The notes under the pieces: generated by a model
The model's input: only the letters and a program-made list of their open reading frames with translations
Databases searched by the model: none
Told to the model about the DNA's origin: nothing
Assembly (NCBI GenBank): GCA_018268855.1
Contig: JAFDVR010000017.1
Span: 248,001 to 312,000 of the forward strand
DNA length: 64,000 bases
Source: Acidobacteriota bacterium
Lineage (GTDB): Bacteria > Acidobacteriota > Terriglobia > Terriglobales > Acidobacteriaceae
Reading direction: 5' to 3'
Part shown: positions 56,083-64,000 of the stretch, piece by piece
Layout of the letters: each line of letters opens with the position of its first letter
Numbering within the stretch: the first letter of the stretch is position 1
Translations under genes and position numbers: made by a program

Positions 56083-56354
56083 GAATCTCGCGCGATAAGT
56101 TGAACAAGCTAGCCCACGTAGTGGCCGACACGCTCGCCGAAGTGGATGAGTGCGAGTTTCTCGAAGACCGCAACACCATTCGCCAAACAGCACGCGGTGT
56201 TTTGGAGAAGTTGCTGATGGAAGAGACGCGCATTGATGCAGCCGCCCGGCAGAAGATTTCGTCGCAACAGCGCATCATTCTGGAAGGCTCGCAGGAGTGG
56301 GACATCCTCTATCGCAAGTACTACAACGATGAAGTCAAGCGCCTCGGCATCTAA
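56079..56354 (+). CDS. DUF507 family protein (second of a tandem pair)
   Basis: 91 aa, helical, MRISRDKLNKLAHVVADTLAE at the N-terminus and YRKYYNDEVKRLGI at the end. It resembles the first copy in length, opening (SK/SRDK followed by hydrophobic helix) and in the closing helix, so the pair probably arose by duplication. Coupled by ATGA to the upstream gene. Possible heterodimer; inferred only from arrangement. Confidence 0.85.
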   Translation: MRISRDKLNKLAHVVADTLAEVDECEFLEDRNTIRQTARGVLEKLLMEETRIDAAARQKISSQQRIILEGSQEWDILYRKYYNDEVKRLGI

Positions 56355-56385
56355 CTCTGCTGATCATGCAGTGAGTGCCTGAATT

Positions 56386-56394
56386 TGCTATACT
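56386..56394 (+). promoter_or_regulatory. Extended -10 promoter for tRNA-Glu
   Basis: The sequence TGC-TATACT (56386-56394) fits an extended -10 element. It ends 34 nt before the tRNA 5' end, leaving a short leader. No good -35 box is visible at the expected distance, in keeping with the extended -10 class. Confidence 0.45.
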
Positions 56395-56428
56395 CATCAA
56401 GTCGCAGGGAGAGTCTTTCTCTCATCGT

Positions 56429-56505
56429 GGCGTTATGGTGTAACTGGTTAACACGTCGCCCTCTCAAGGCGAAGAGTCCGGGTTCGAGCCCCGGTAACGC
56501 TACCA
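56429..56505 (+). tRNA. tRNA-Glu (anticodon CTC)
   Basis: 77 nt including encoded CCA (56503-56505). Acceptor GGCGTTA/TAACGCT with a G-U first pair, anticodon loop CTCTCAA reading CTC (Glu), T-arm CCGGGTTCGAGCCCCGG. Confidence 0.95.
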
Positions 56506-56648
56506 ACTTTAATTTCCAGACATACGCATGATAGGCAGCACCGATAAATCGGTGCAAATCTGTCTTTTGAGATTGCTTGCTTCTATAAGCCATTCGGGCC
56601 CTATACTGTTCCCACCCCGTTACAATCTTTCTTGTCTGAGGGCCCGGC

Positions 56649-57458
56649 ATGCTCATTTCGCGCCGTCTCGTTGCGCACATCTTTCTTTTAGCAGCGATCA
56701 CTGTTCCGGCTTTCGCTCAACCTCACATCCGTCCAATTACGGTTTATCTGCCCCAAGGGAAGATACAGGTAGTTCGTGTGGTATCTCCAGGCGGAGCAAT
56801 GCAACGCATTGGATTGCTAAAGCAATACACTGCCGGCGATCTCGAGATGAAGCCGGATGACCTTATTTTTGCCATTGATGGTATCCGTGTCGATTCTGCT
56901 GAACGATTTACTGATTTCTTCTCCGCCAAAACCCAAAATGCAAACATCCGTATTGATTTCTTGCGTGATGGTGTCGTGCACCAAGCTGTTGGGCCACTCT
57001 TTCGCTTTACTCGAGGCGTGCTCCGAAGCGATAAGCCCAAGTGGGGCGGCCAATTGGAAACGACGACCGTCGAGTTCACACCCGCACTCTTTGATAAACC
57101 GGTTGTTCGCACATTCACCGTCTTTGATATAGCTCACGTCAAAGCTGATTCCGCTGCAGGCGGGGCTGGCTTGCGAAAAGGTGACCTGCTCGTCAGTGTG
57201 AATGGACGCTTCCTGGGCCACGTAAATCGTGACGACATCATCATCCCACTTTTTCCCGAGGGCACTCCGCTCACCTTCACCTTTCTTCGTGATGGAAAAA
57301 TGCAGGAGAGTACGGCTGTCCTCAAACAAGTCAGACAGGGTTTTACTAAGTTCTTGTCCTTCGGTTTTACAGGTGCCACCCATATGGCCGAGGTCCCATC
57401 TACCGATCATGCTGAGCCTCTTCCGCACGATGTGATGGTTGAGATGCCTACGCAGTAA
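56649..57458 (+). CDS. Exported PDZ-domain protein
   Basis: 269 aa with signal peptide (residues 1-23, ending PAFAQ). Two PDZ-like modules can be traced: VRVVSPGGAMQRIGLLKQYTAGDLEMKPDDLIFAIDGIRVDS and HVKADSAAGGAGLRKGDLLVSVNGRFLGH with DIIIPLFPEGTPLTFTFLRDG. No protease domain is attached, so it may be a periplasmic scaffold or regulator of a separate protease. It is alone between tRNA-Glu and gdhA; upstream a TATACT box at about 56604 might be its -10. Confidence 0.8.
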   Translation: MLISRRLVAHIFLLAAITVPAFAQPHIRPITVYLPQGKIQVVRVVSPGGAMQRIGLLKQYTAGDLEMKPDDLIFAIDGIRVDSAERFTDFFSAKTQNANIRIDFLRDGVVHQAVGPLFRFTRGVLRSDKPKWGGQLETTTVEFTPALFDKPVVRTFTVFDIAHVKADSAAGGAGLRKGDLLVSVNGRFLGHVNRDDIIIPLFPEGTPLTFTFLRDGKMQESTAVLKQVRQGFTKFLSFGFTGATHMAEVPSTDHAEPLPHDVMVEMPTQ

Positions 57459-57618
57459 TGGCAGATTTGGCAAGCGCTTGAGGCAGACACGGTTTCAGGT
57501 CCACAAATTGGTAGAATCGATAAAACTTTCAATTGCTTATATAAACATCAGTCGAACCGATAAGTGCGTATCTTCCGCACTATAGGGTTCAAGGCCGATC
57601 ATTCGTATCCGCTTATAA

Positions 57619-59001
<1,383 letters not shown>

Positions 59002-59019
59002 CGATCGATATGCGAGAGG

Positions 59020-59050
59020 AAGCGGCTGAGGGGGAATGCCTCAGCCGCTT
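59020..59050 (+). terminator. Intrinsic terminator after gdhA
   Basis: Perfect 12-bp stem (59020-59031 and 59039-59050) around a 7-nt loop GGGAATG, followed by TCTGCTTGC. The short T-rich tail is weak, but the stem is strong. Located 18 bases past the gdhA stop. Confidence 0.75.
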
Positions 59051-59106
59051 TCTGCTTGCTGTAGCGGCAGCCTACGTACTGCTGTTTGCAACGATATACT
59101 TGCATA

Positions 59107-60474
59107 GTGAGCACCAGCGTGACCAATCCGTTTCAGATTCTCGACCAACCGGCGATCCAGCCGAAGACCTTCTACATTGAGACCTTCGGTTGCCAGATGA
59201 ATGCGCATGATTCCGAGAAGGTGATCGGAACGTTGCAGCATGAGGGCTATCGTCAGGTGCAGGACGAGGCTGTGGCTGACCTGGTGCTGTACAACACCTG
59301 TTCCATTCGAGATAAGGCGGAGCAGAAGGTCTTTCACCGCCTGAATGAGTACAAACGCATGCAGGGCGAGGGCAAAAAGTTTGCCGTGCTTGGCTGCGTT
59401 GCGCAGCAGGAAGGCGCGAAGATTTTTGAGCGTGCGCCATATGTGTCGCTCGTTGCCGGGTCGGCTTCATACCGCAATCTGCCGGAGATGTTGCGGCGGC
59501 TGGAAGCGGGTGAGAACCGCATCACCGGTCTGGATGATCGCCAGACGGACGAGACGTTCGACACGGAGTTTACGGCGCGTTCGAATCCGCATCGCGGTTA
59601 CATCACGATCATCGAAGGTTGCGACAAGTTCTGTTCGTATTGCGTAGTTCCGTATACGCGCGGCAAAGAGCGCAGCCGCACGTCGGAGAGCGTTCTGGCA
59701 GAGGCGCGCCGCATGGCCGACGTAGGATTCACCGACATCCAACTGCTTGGCCAGAATGTGAATTCGTATCGTGATCCTTCCGGCAAGATGAGCTTTGCCG
59801 AGGTACTGGGCGCGATCGGCGAAATGACTGGCGTTCGGCGCGTACGGTTTACTACGTCGCATCCGCGTGACTTTACGCACGACATTGTGGAAGTGATCGA
59901 TGCCGTTCCTGCGGTGTGCGACCACGTGCATCTGCCGGTGCAGAGTGGGTCGTCTGCTGTGCTGAAGGCAATGCAGCGCGAGTATACCCGCGAATGGTAT
60001 CTGGAGCGCGTGGCATGGATGAAGGCTGCGAAGAGCGACATCAGCATGACGACTGACATCATCGTCGGCTTCCCAGGCGAGACGGAAGAAGACTTTGAGC
60101 AGACGCTTTCGATGCTTGCCGAAGTGAACTACGATGGCGTCTTCGCCTTCAAGTATTCGCCCCGTCCGAATACTCCTGCTGTGGGAATGGCGGAGACCGT
60201 TTCAGAAGAGGTGAAGTCGGCGCGCCTGAATCGTTTGCTGGAGCAGCAGCGTGAGCGGCAGCGCGTGAGCTATGCGCGGCATCTCAACACCACGATGGAG
60301 GTGATGGTGGAAGGCTATAACCATCAGCGTGGACAGATTGCGGGACGCTCATCGCAGAACAAGACTGTGAATTTCACCACGCAGCAACCGATTCTTCCTG
60401 CGGTTGGTAACTACGTGAACGTGAAGATCACACAGACATTCCCTAACAGCCTTGTCGGCGAAATGGTGCAATAG
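59107..60474 (+). CDS. miaB: tRNA-2-methylthio-N6-dimethylallyladenosine synthase
   Basis: 455-aa radical SAM methylthiotransferase that modifies A37 of tRNAs reading UNN codons. N-terminal UPF0004 domain with the three Cys (FGCQMNAHDSEK, NTCSIRDKAEQK, LGCVAQQEGAK), radical-SAM cluster CDKFCSYCVVPYTRG, GFPGETEEDFEQT, and a C-terminal TRAM domain (VMVEGYNHQRGQIAGRSSQN...). The start is GTG 59107; TTG 59086 is in frame but lies in the terminator trailer. It is followed within 2 bp by the BFN gene. Confidence 0.93.
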   Translation: MSTSVTNPFQILDQPAIQPKTFYIETFGCQMNAHDSEKVIGTLQHEGYRQVQDEAVADLVLYNTCSIRDKAEQKVFHRLNEYKRMQGEGKKFAVLGCVAQQEGAKIFERAPYVSLVAGSASYRNLPEMLRRLEAGENRITGLDDRQTDETFDTEFTARSNPHRGYITIIEGCDKFCSYCVVPYTRGKERSRTSESVLAEARRMADVGFTDIQLLGQNVNSYRDPSGKMSFAEVLGAIGEMTGVRRVRFTTSHPRDFTHDIVEVIDAVPAVCDHVHLPVQSGSSAVLKAMQREYTREWYLERVAWMKAAKSDISMTTDIIVGFPGETEEDFEQTLSMLAEVNYDGVFAFKYSPRPNTPAVGMAETVSEEVKSARLNRLLEQQRERQRVSYARHLNTTMEVMVEGYNHQRGQIAGRSSQNKTVNFTTQQPILPAVGNYVNVKITQTFPNSLVGEMVQ

Positions 60475-60476
60475 AG

Positions 60477-60989
60477 ATGGCTGGAACAAAGGGAATTGTG
60501 CCAGATCCGGATGTGGAAGTGCGTATTCGCGGGTTGATGATGGATCCTGTCACGAACATGCCAATGATCGTTCTGAAGGACACTGCTAGTGATGCGGTAT
60601 TGCCGATCTGGGTAGGTATTTTTGAGGCAAATGCTATCGCCATGGAAATTGAGAAGGCAGGAGTACCAAGGCCGATGACGCATGATCTTTTGCGGAGCGC
60701 GATTCGTGCGCTGGATGCCGAGATCACGAAGGTGGTGGTATCTGCCCTGAAGGAAGACACGTTTTATGCCATCGTCTGGCTTGATCGCAACGGCGAGACG
60801 ATTACGCTCGATGCACGACCGAGCGATGCGTTGGCGTTGGCGCTGCGTGCCGATTGTCCTATTTTTGTTGCGCGTAGCGTGATGGAACATGCGCGCCTGA
60901 GCGCGAACAATAATCAAGTGAATGCCGATGAGTTGCGCCGCTGGCTTGAGGGCCTGGGCGATGACGATATGGGCCGCTATAAGATGTAA
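60477..60989 (+). CDS. Bifunctional-nuclease-domain protein (BFN/DUF151)
   Basis: 170 aa. The family core is LPIWVGIFEANAIAMEIEKAGVPRPMTHDLLRSAI, followed by DARPSDALALALRADCPIFVARSVMEHA. A short C-terminal extension is acidic. The family (DUF151, named for a plant protein with nuclease activity) is common next to tRNA-modification genes; here it starts 2 bp after miaB stop, so it is likely cotranscribed. Whether it acts as a nuclease is not established here. Confidence 0.88.
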   Translation: MAGTKGIVPDPDVEVRIRGLMMDPVTNMPMIVLKDTASDAVLPIWVGIFEANAIAMEIEKAGVPRPMTHDLLRSAIRALDAEITKVVVSALKEDTFYAIVWLDRNGETITLDARPSDALALALRADCPIFVARSVMEHARLSANNNQVNADELRRWLEGLGDDDMGRYKM

Positions 60990-61013
60990 TCCTCCGCCGA
61001 CAGGAATGGATGG

Positions 61014-62156
61014 ATGTTGAAAGCAGTCGCTGGACGTGTGCTCAAATCTCTGGACGCGGTGCGTCGCGCGGCGTACCCTGCCCCTACGGACGACGCGATC
61101 TTACTAATGCGTTATAGCAATGCGCTGGGCGTGGTGGTGCACGACACACCAGTAGAGCAGGCGCTGAAAGAAGCAAATCCGTCAGTAAAAATCATAGTTG
61201 CGAGTAACGGATTAGGAGCGGATGCAGCGCGGTTCAGTCCCTTTGTGGATTTTGTAATTCGCACACCCGATCCATTTAAAGATGCCGCTGGCGCAATGCG
61301 AGCACTGCGGCGCAAGTTGAAGGATGCAGGTGTTCATCCAACCGCAGTAGTTACTACACAGGGGAATCAGCGTACTGTTCTCGCGCTTTTAGCATCTGCG
61401 GTTACGCCTGCGCGTCGTTATGGATTTACGCAATTTGCTGATGCGTATGCATCTGCTTTGTCGTGCAACATACGCGAAAGCCACATCGAAAATAATCTGC
61501 GGATAGCTGCTCAATTCGGCGCACATGCAAAACAGATGGAGCCTGGGATTTACTTCGATGTGATGTCGCTCGAAAAAGCCCATGAATTTTTGCAGCAATC
61601 GAATGAAGACGCGCGCCCTACTGTTGCCATGGTGGTCGAGACCAGTCGTGGGCAGAAGACGAACTGGCATCCTGAACGTTTTCACGCCGTAACGGAAGCG
61701 GTGATGCAGCGCGGGTTTCGTCCTGTGTTTTTAGGGACGCAGCAGAATGTCGAATCGATTGAAGACCTGCGACGCGAATTGCCAGAGGGAAGTGTCAGTC
61801 TGGCAGGGAAGACAGATGTTCCTACACTGGCTGCCGTGCTTGCTCTGTGTGATGCGTGCATCACGCTCGATACAGGCACGATGCATGTGGCGCGGTCGGT
61901 GGACTTGCCGTTGGTTGTGCTGGGGCCTTGCTGGCAGAAGCCTGTAGAGTGGATGCCACTAACGAAACAGAACGCGCGCATTTTACGCGGGCAAGATTGC
62001 GAACAGGTCCCTGAAAATTATCTGCTGGATGAGATTGAAGTAGCCGACGTACTCTCGGCGTTCGATGACCTTATGGCGCAGTATCCGCCCAATGCAAAAG
62101 AAAAAGAGAGACGCGTGGAGCGGCGTCTCTCTTCCGTCTTTCCTGTTGTGCTTTAG
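61014..62156 (+). CDS. Glycosyltransferase family 9 (heptosyltransferase-like)
   Basis: 380 aa of GT-B fold. The ADP-heptose-type core motifs appear: LMRYSNALGVVVHD at the N-terminal donor side and the C-terminal ITLDTGTMHVARSVDLPLVVLGPCWQKPVEWMPL with the Asp-Thr-Gly-Thr/Met-His pattern typical of heptosyltransferases. Probably builds LPS core or another surface glycan. It starts 24 bp after the BFN gene; its 3' end overlaps aroA by 4 bp, convergently. Confidence 0.85.
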   Translation: MLKAVAGRVLKSLDAVRRAAYPAPTDDAILLMRYSNALGVVVHDTPVEQALKEANPSVKIIVASNGLGADAARFSPFVDFVIRTPDPFKDAAGAMRALRRKLKDAGVHPTAVVTTQGNQRTVLALLASAVTPARRYGFTQFADAYASALSCNIRESHIENNLRIAAQFGAHAKQMEPGIYFDVMSLEKAHEFLQQSNEDARPTVAMVVETSRGQKTNWHPERFHAVTEAVMQRGFRPVFLGTQQNVESIEDLRRELPEGSVSLAGKTDVPTLAAVLALCDACITLDTGTMHVARSVDLPLVVLGPCWQKPVEWMPLTKQNARILRGQDCEQVPENYLLDEIEVADVLSAFDDLMAQYPPNAKEKERRVERRLSSVFPVVL

Positions 62157-63457
62157 CGTTCGGCCAGCGAGTTCAGCAGAGTGTAAAACTCCGGGAACGA
62201 GATAGCTGCCGCTTCTGCACCGTGTACCTCGGTGGGACCTTGAGCGCGCAGAGCAGCAACGGAGAAAGCCATGGCGATGCGGTGGTCCGTGCCGGAATCC
62301 ACTTTGCCGCCGCGCAGCGTCTGTCCGCCGGGGACGTCCATACCGTCTTCATGCTCCACCACTTCAGCGCCCATTGCGCGCAGATTCTGTGCTGTGAGTG
62401 CGATACGGTCAGACTCCTTTACACGCAACTCTTTCGCATCGCGGATGCGGATGCCGTCGCGCGTGTACGGAGCGATGGCCGCGAGGACTGGAAGTTCATC
62501 GATGAGTTGCGCAGAGAGCGCGCCATTGATCTCCGCGCCGCTTAGTTGTGCAGATGAGTTGACTTGGATTGTGCCGATCATCTCGCCGTGCTGATCTTCG
62601 ATGTTCAGAGGTTTGATCCTCAGGCCGATGCCAGAGAGTACGTCCAGCAGCGCAGCCCGTGTGGGATTCATGCCGAGATCGTCGATAACTAGGTTTGAAT
62701 CTGGAAAGAGCAGCGCGGCGCACAGGAAGAACGCTGCGGAAGACATGTCCCCAGGAACAGTTGCATCAATCGCCTTGAGCTTCTGGCCACCTTCGATAGA
62801 CATCGAATTGCTATCGCGCTCCAGTGTTGCTCCAAAGGCACGCAGAGCATGTTCGGAATGGTCGCGCGTGCGCACGCTTTCGCTAATGCTGGTGCGGCCT
62901 TCCGCCTGCAAACCGGCGAAGAGGATTGCTGTCTTTACCTGTGCGCTGGGGATGGGCGTGTCGAAACTGATCGCTTTGAGAGGACCTCCGTGGACTGTCA
63001 TCGGCGCGTGGCCGTCCACCAGATCAATGCGCGCACCCATCTGCGCGAGAGGCTTGCGGATGCGCTCCATAGGGCGCAGCGTGAGCGAGTCGTCGCCGAT
63101 AAGCGTGAACGTATGCGGATGCGGCCCAATAAGACCGGAAAGCATACGCATGGTCGAGCCGGAGTTGCCGCAGTCGAGCGGCTGATTGGGCTGGCGGAAG
63201 TCACCCGCGGTGCCGGTTACGGAGATGGTTCCGTCGGCGTGCTTTTCTACCTTTGCGCCCAGCGCCTCCATGCACGCGAGCGAGCTGTGCGGGTCCGCGC
63301 CGGTGGAGAAGTTGGTGAAGCGCGATGTGCCTTCTGCAATGCCGGCCAGCATGGCATAACGGTGCGAGATGCTTTTATCGCCAGGAAGACGGACGCTGCC
63401 GCGAAAGGATTTTGCCGGAAGAATAGTCTGAACGGAGTTCTGTGCTGTTTGAGACAT
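62153..63457 (-). CDS. aroA: 3-phosphoshikimate 1-carboxyvinyltransferase (EPSP synthase)
   Basis: 434 aa. Sixth step of the shikimate pathway. Motifs LPGDKSISHRYAMLAGIA, LDCGNSGSTMRMLSGLIG, RDHSEHALRAFG, RPMERIRKPL, and the catalytic ELRVKESDRIALTAQNLRAMG. The GNSGST block differs from GNAGTAMRPL of the E. coli type, so the enzyme is closer to the class with reduced glyphosate sensitivity; this cannot be settled from sequence alone. ATG 63457. Confidence 0.94.
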   Translation of the reverse strand: MSQTAQNSVQTILPAKSFRGSVRLPGDKSISHRYAMLAGIAEGTSRFTNFSTGADPHSSLACMEALGAKVEKHADGTISVTGTAGDFRQPNQPLDCGNSGSTMRMLSGLIGPHPHTFTLIGDDSLTLRPMERIRKPLAQMGARIDLVDGHAPMTVHGGPLKAISFDTPIPSAQVKTAILFAGLQAEGRTSISESVRTRDHSEHALRAFGATLERDSNSMSIEGGQKLKAIDATVPGDMSSAAFFLCAALLFPDSNLVIDDLGMNPTRAALLDVLSGIGLRIKPLNIEDQHGEMIGTIQVNSSAQLSGAEINGALSAQLIDELPVLAAIAPYTRDGIRIRDAKELRVKESDRIALTAQNLRAMGAEVVEHEDGMDVPGGQTLRGGKVDSGTDHRIAMAFSVAALRAQGPTEVHGAEAAAISFPEFYTLLNSLAER

Positions 63458-63483
63458 GCATCTCTATCGTAGCCGACAATGGC

Positions 63484-64000
63484 TCAAATCACCTTCAGGA
63501 CGACGAGGGTTTCATCATCAAAGTGCTCCGCGCCCTGCTGAAACTGCTCCACTCTATTGAGGATGTGAGCAACAGTCTTCTCTGAAGTGGCCAAACCGTT
63601 ATTTTCCAATAAAGCGCACAGCCGGTCGTTACCAAACATGCGATGTTCGGTATCCTCGGCATCCGTGATGCCATCGGAGAAGAATACGATCTGGTCTCCT
63701 GGACGTGTCGAAATTGTGAATTGTTCGTAAGTCACAGAAGGGAAGAGCCCTAGTGGGAATCCTTCCGCGCGTATTGTTTTAGCCTTGCGCTGTTCGCCTT
63801 CGCCAGTTACAAGTAACGGCTGTACGGAGCCTGCATTTGCAATCTCCAGCGTACGATTGTGTCCATTCCAAATGGCGAAGAGCATCGTGACATACTGCGC
63901 ATCGAGTCGCCGTTGCTGCAACTGATCGTTCATAGCGGCCAACATCCGCGCGGGCGCAAGCCGCTGCACTGCAAGCGAGCGCAGAATGCCGCTGACGAGT
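63484..64000 (-). CDS. SpoIIE/RsbU-type PP2C phosphatase, C-terminal part (N-terminus beyond the window edge)
   Basis: The reading frame is open to the right edge of the window (LVSGILRSLAVQRL continues upstream of 63969), so only the C-terminal 172 codons are seen. Motifs of the SpoIIE family: YVTMLFAIWNGHNRTLEIANAGSVQPLL, GFPLGLFPSVTYEQ and IVFFSDGITDAED. It ends 26 bp upstream of the aroA start on the same strand. In this family an N-terminal sensor (PAS, GAF, receiver) is usual, but not visible here. Likely part of a partner-switching stress pathway; inference from family. Confidence 0.85.
   Translation of the reverse strand, partial: LVSGILRSLAVQRLAPARMLAAMNDQLQQRRLDAQYVTMLFAIWNGHNRTLEIANAGSVQPLLVTGEGEQRKAKTIRAEGFPLGLFPSVTYEQFTISTRPGDQIVFFSDGITDAEDTEHRMFGNDRLCALLENNGLATSEKTVAHILNRVEQFQQGAEHFDDETLVVLKVI

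Noticed and set aside
57563..57581. Small hairpin before gdhA (AGTGCG/CGCACT)
   Set aside because: Only 6 bp and not followed by T-run or known motif; too weak to list as a feature.

Overview
The window reads as ordinary chromosome of a Gram-negative soil bacterium, most likely an acidobacterium of the Terriglobia (Terriglobus/Granulicella/Edaphobacter type). This is inferred from gene families, not from rRNA, which is absent. The pointers are a GWxTD-domain exported protein next to a carboxypeptidase-regulatory-domain outer-membrane barrel, a sedolisin (S53) protease with a glycine-rich lipoprotein-like tail, tandem DUF507 proteins, lpxD (lipid A), and split LigD-like end-joining enzymes. 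Coding density is high, with many 1-4 bp start/stop overlaps. There is no transposase, integrase, phage gene or CRISPR array. Three tRNA genes are present (Leu-GAG, Lys-CTT, Glu-CTC), all with encoded CCA.

Layout. 1-5.8 kb: a ZIP metal transporter cut by the left edge, a tiny membrane protein, a secreted GH35 beta-galactosidase, and a divergent secreted S53 peptidase. 6-12.2 kb: a tripartite RND efflux operon (adaptor, pump, TolC-like channel). 12.2-14.6 kb: a LigD-type primase-polymerase and an ATP-dependent DNA ligase as separate convergent genes with overlapping ends. 14.8-19.8 kb: sugar-porter MFS, phospholipase C family enzyme, multicopper oxidase. 19.8-24.8 kb (minus): pdxS, then a tightly coupled pdxT-coxB-coxA-coxC-small CxxC protein cluster. 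24.8-33 kb: RecQ, a sulfatase, and a PaoABC-like periplasmic molybdenum aldehyde oxidoreductase. 33-41 kb: RibBA-like protein, HAD hydrolase, aminotransferase, MBL hydrolase, SecG, tRNA-Leu, thymidylate kinase, a lipoprotein, a REP-like palindrome, a response regulator with a PAS domain, LpxD. 41-50 kb: a tRNA nucleotidyltransferase-family protein with a histone-H1-like Lys/Ala tail, a 907-aa secreted protein of unknown function, a flavoprotein hydroxylase, and a MacA/MacB-type adaptor and ATPase without a permease. 50-64 kb: GWxTD/outer-membrane pair, a two-lobed retropepsin-like protein with TPR repeats, DUF507 pair between two tRNAs, a PDZ protein, GdhA, MiaB, a bifunctional-nuclease-domain protein, a family 9 glycosyltransferase, AroA, and a SpoIIE-type phosphatase cut by the right edge.

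The most notable observation is the cytochrome oxidase. All metal ligands of subunit I are present, but the landmark residues of both proton channels are replaced (D-channel Asp by Arg92, D-channel Glu by Val259, K-channel Lys by Glu335), in an operon starting with a vitamin B6 gene. Other points are the basic tail on the CCA-enzyme-like protein, a RibBA whose GTP cyclohydrolase II half has lost its catalytic block, an RND pump with two of the canonical proton-relay residues changed, a 17-bp perfect hairpin abutting the ZIP start codon, and a REP-like double hairpin.
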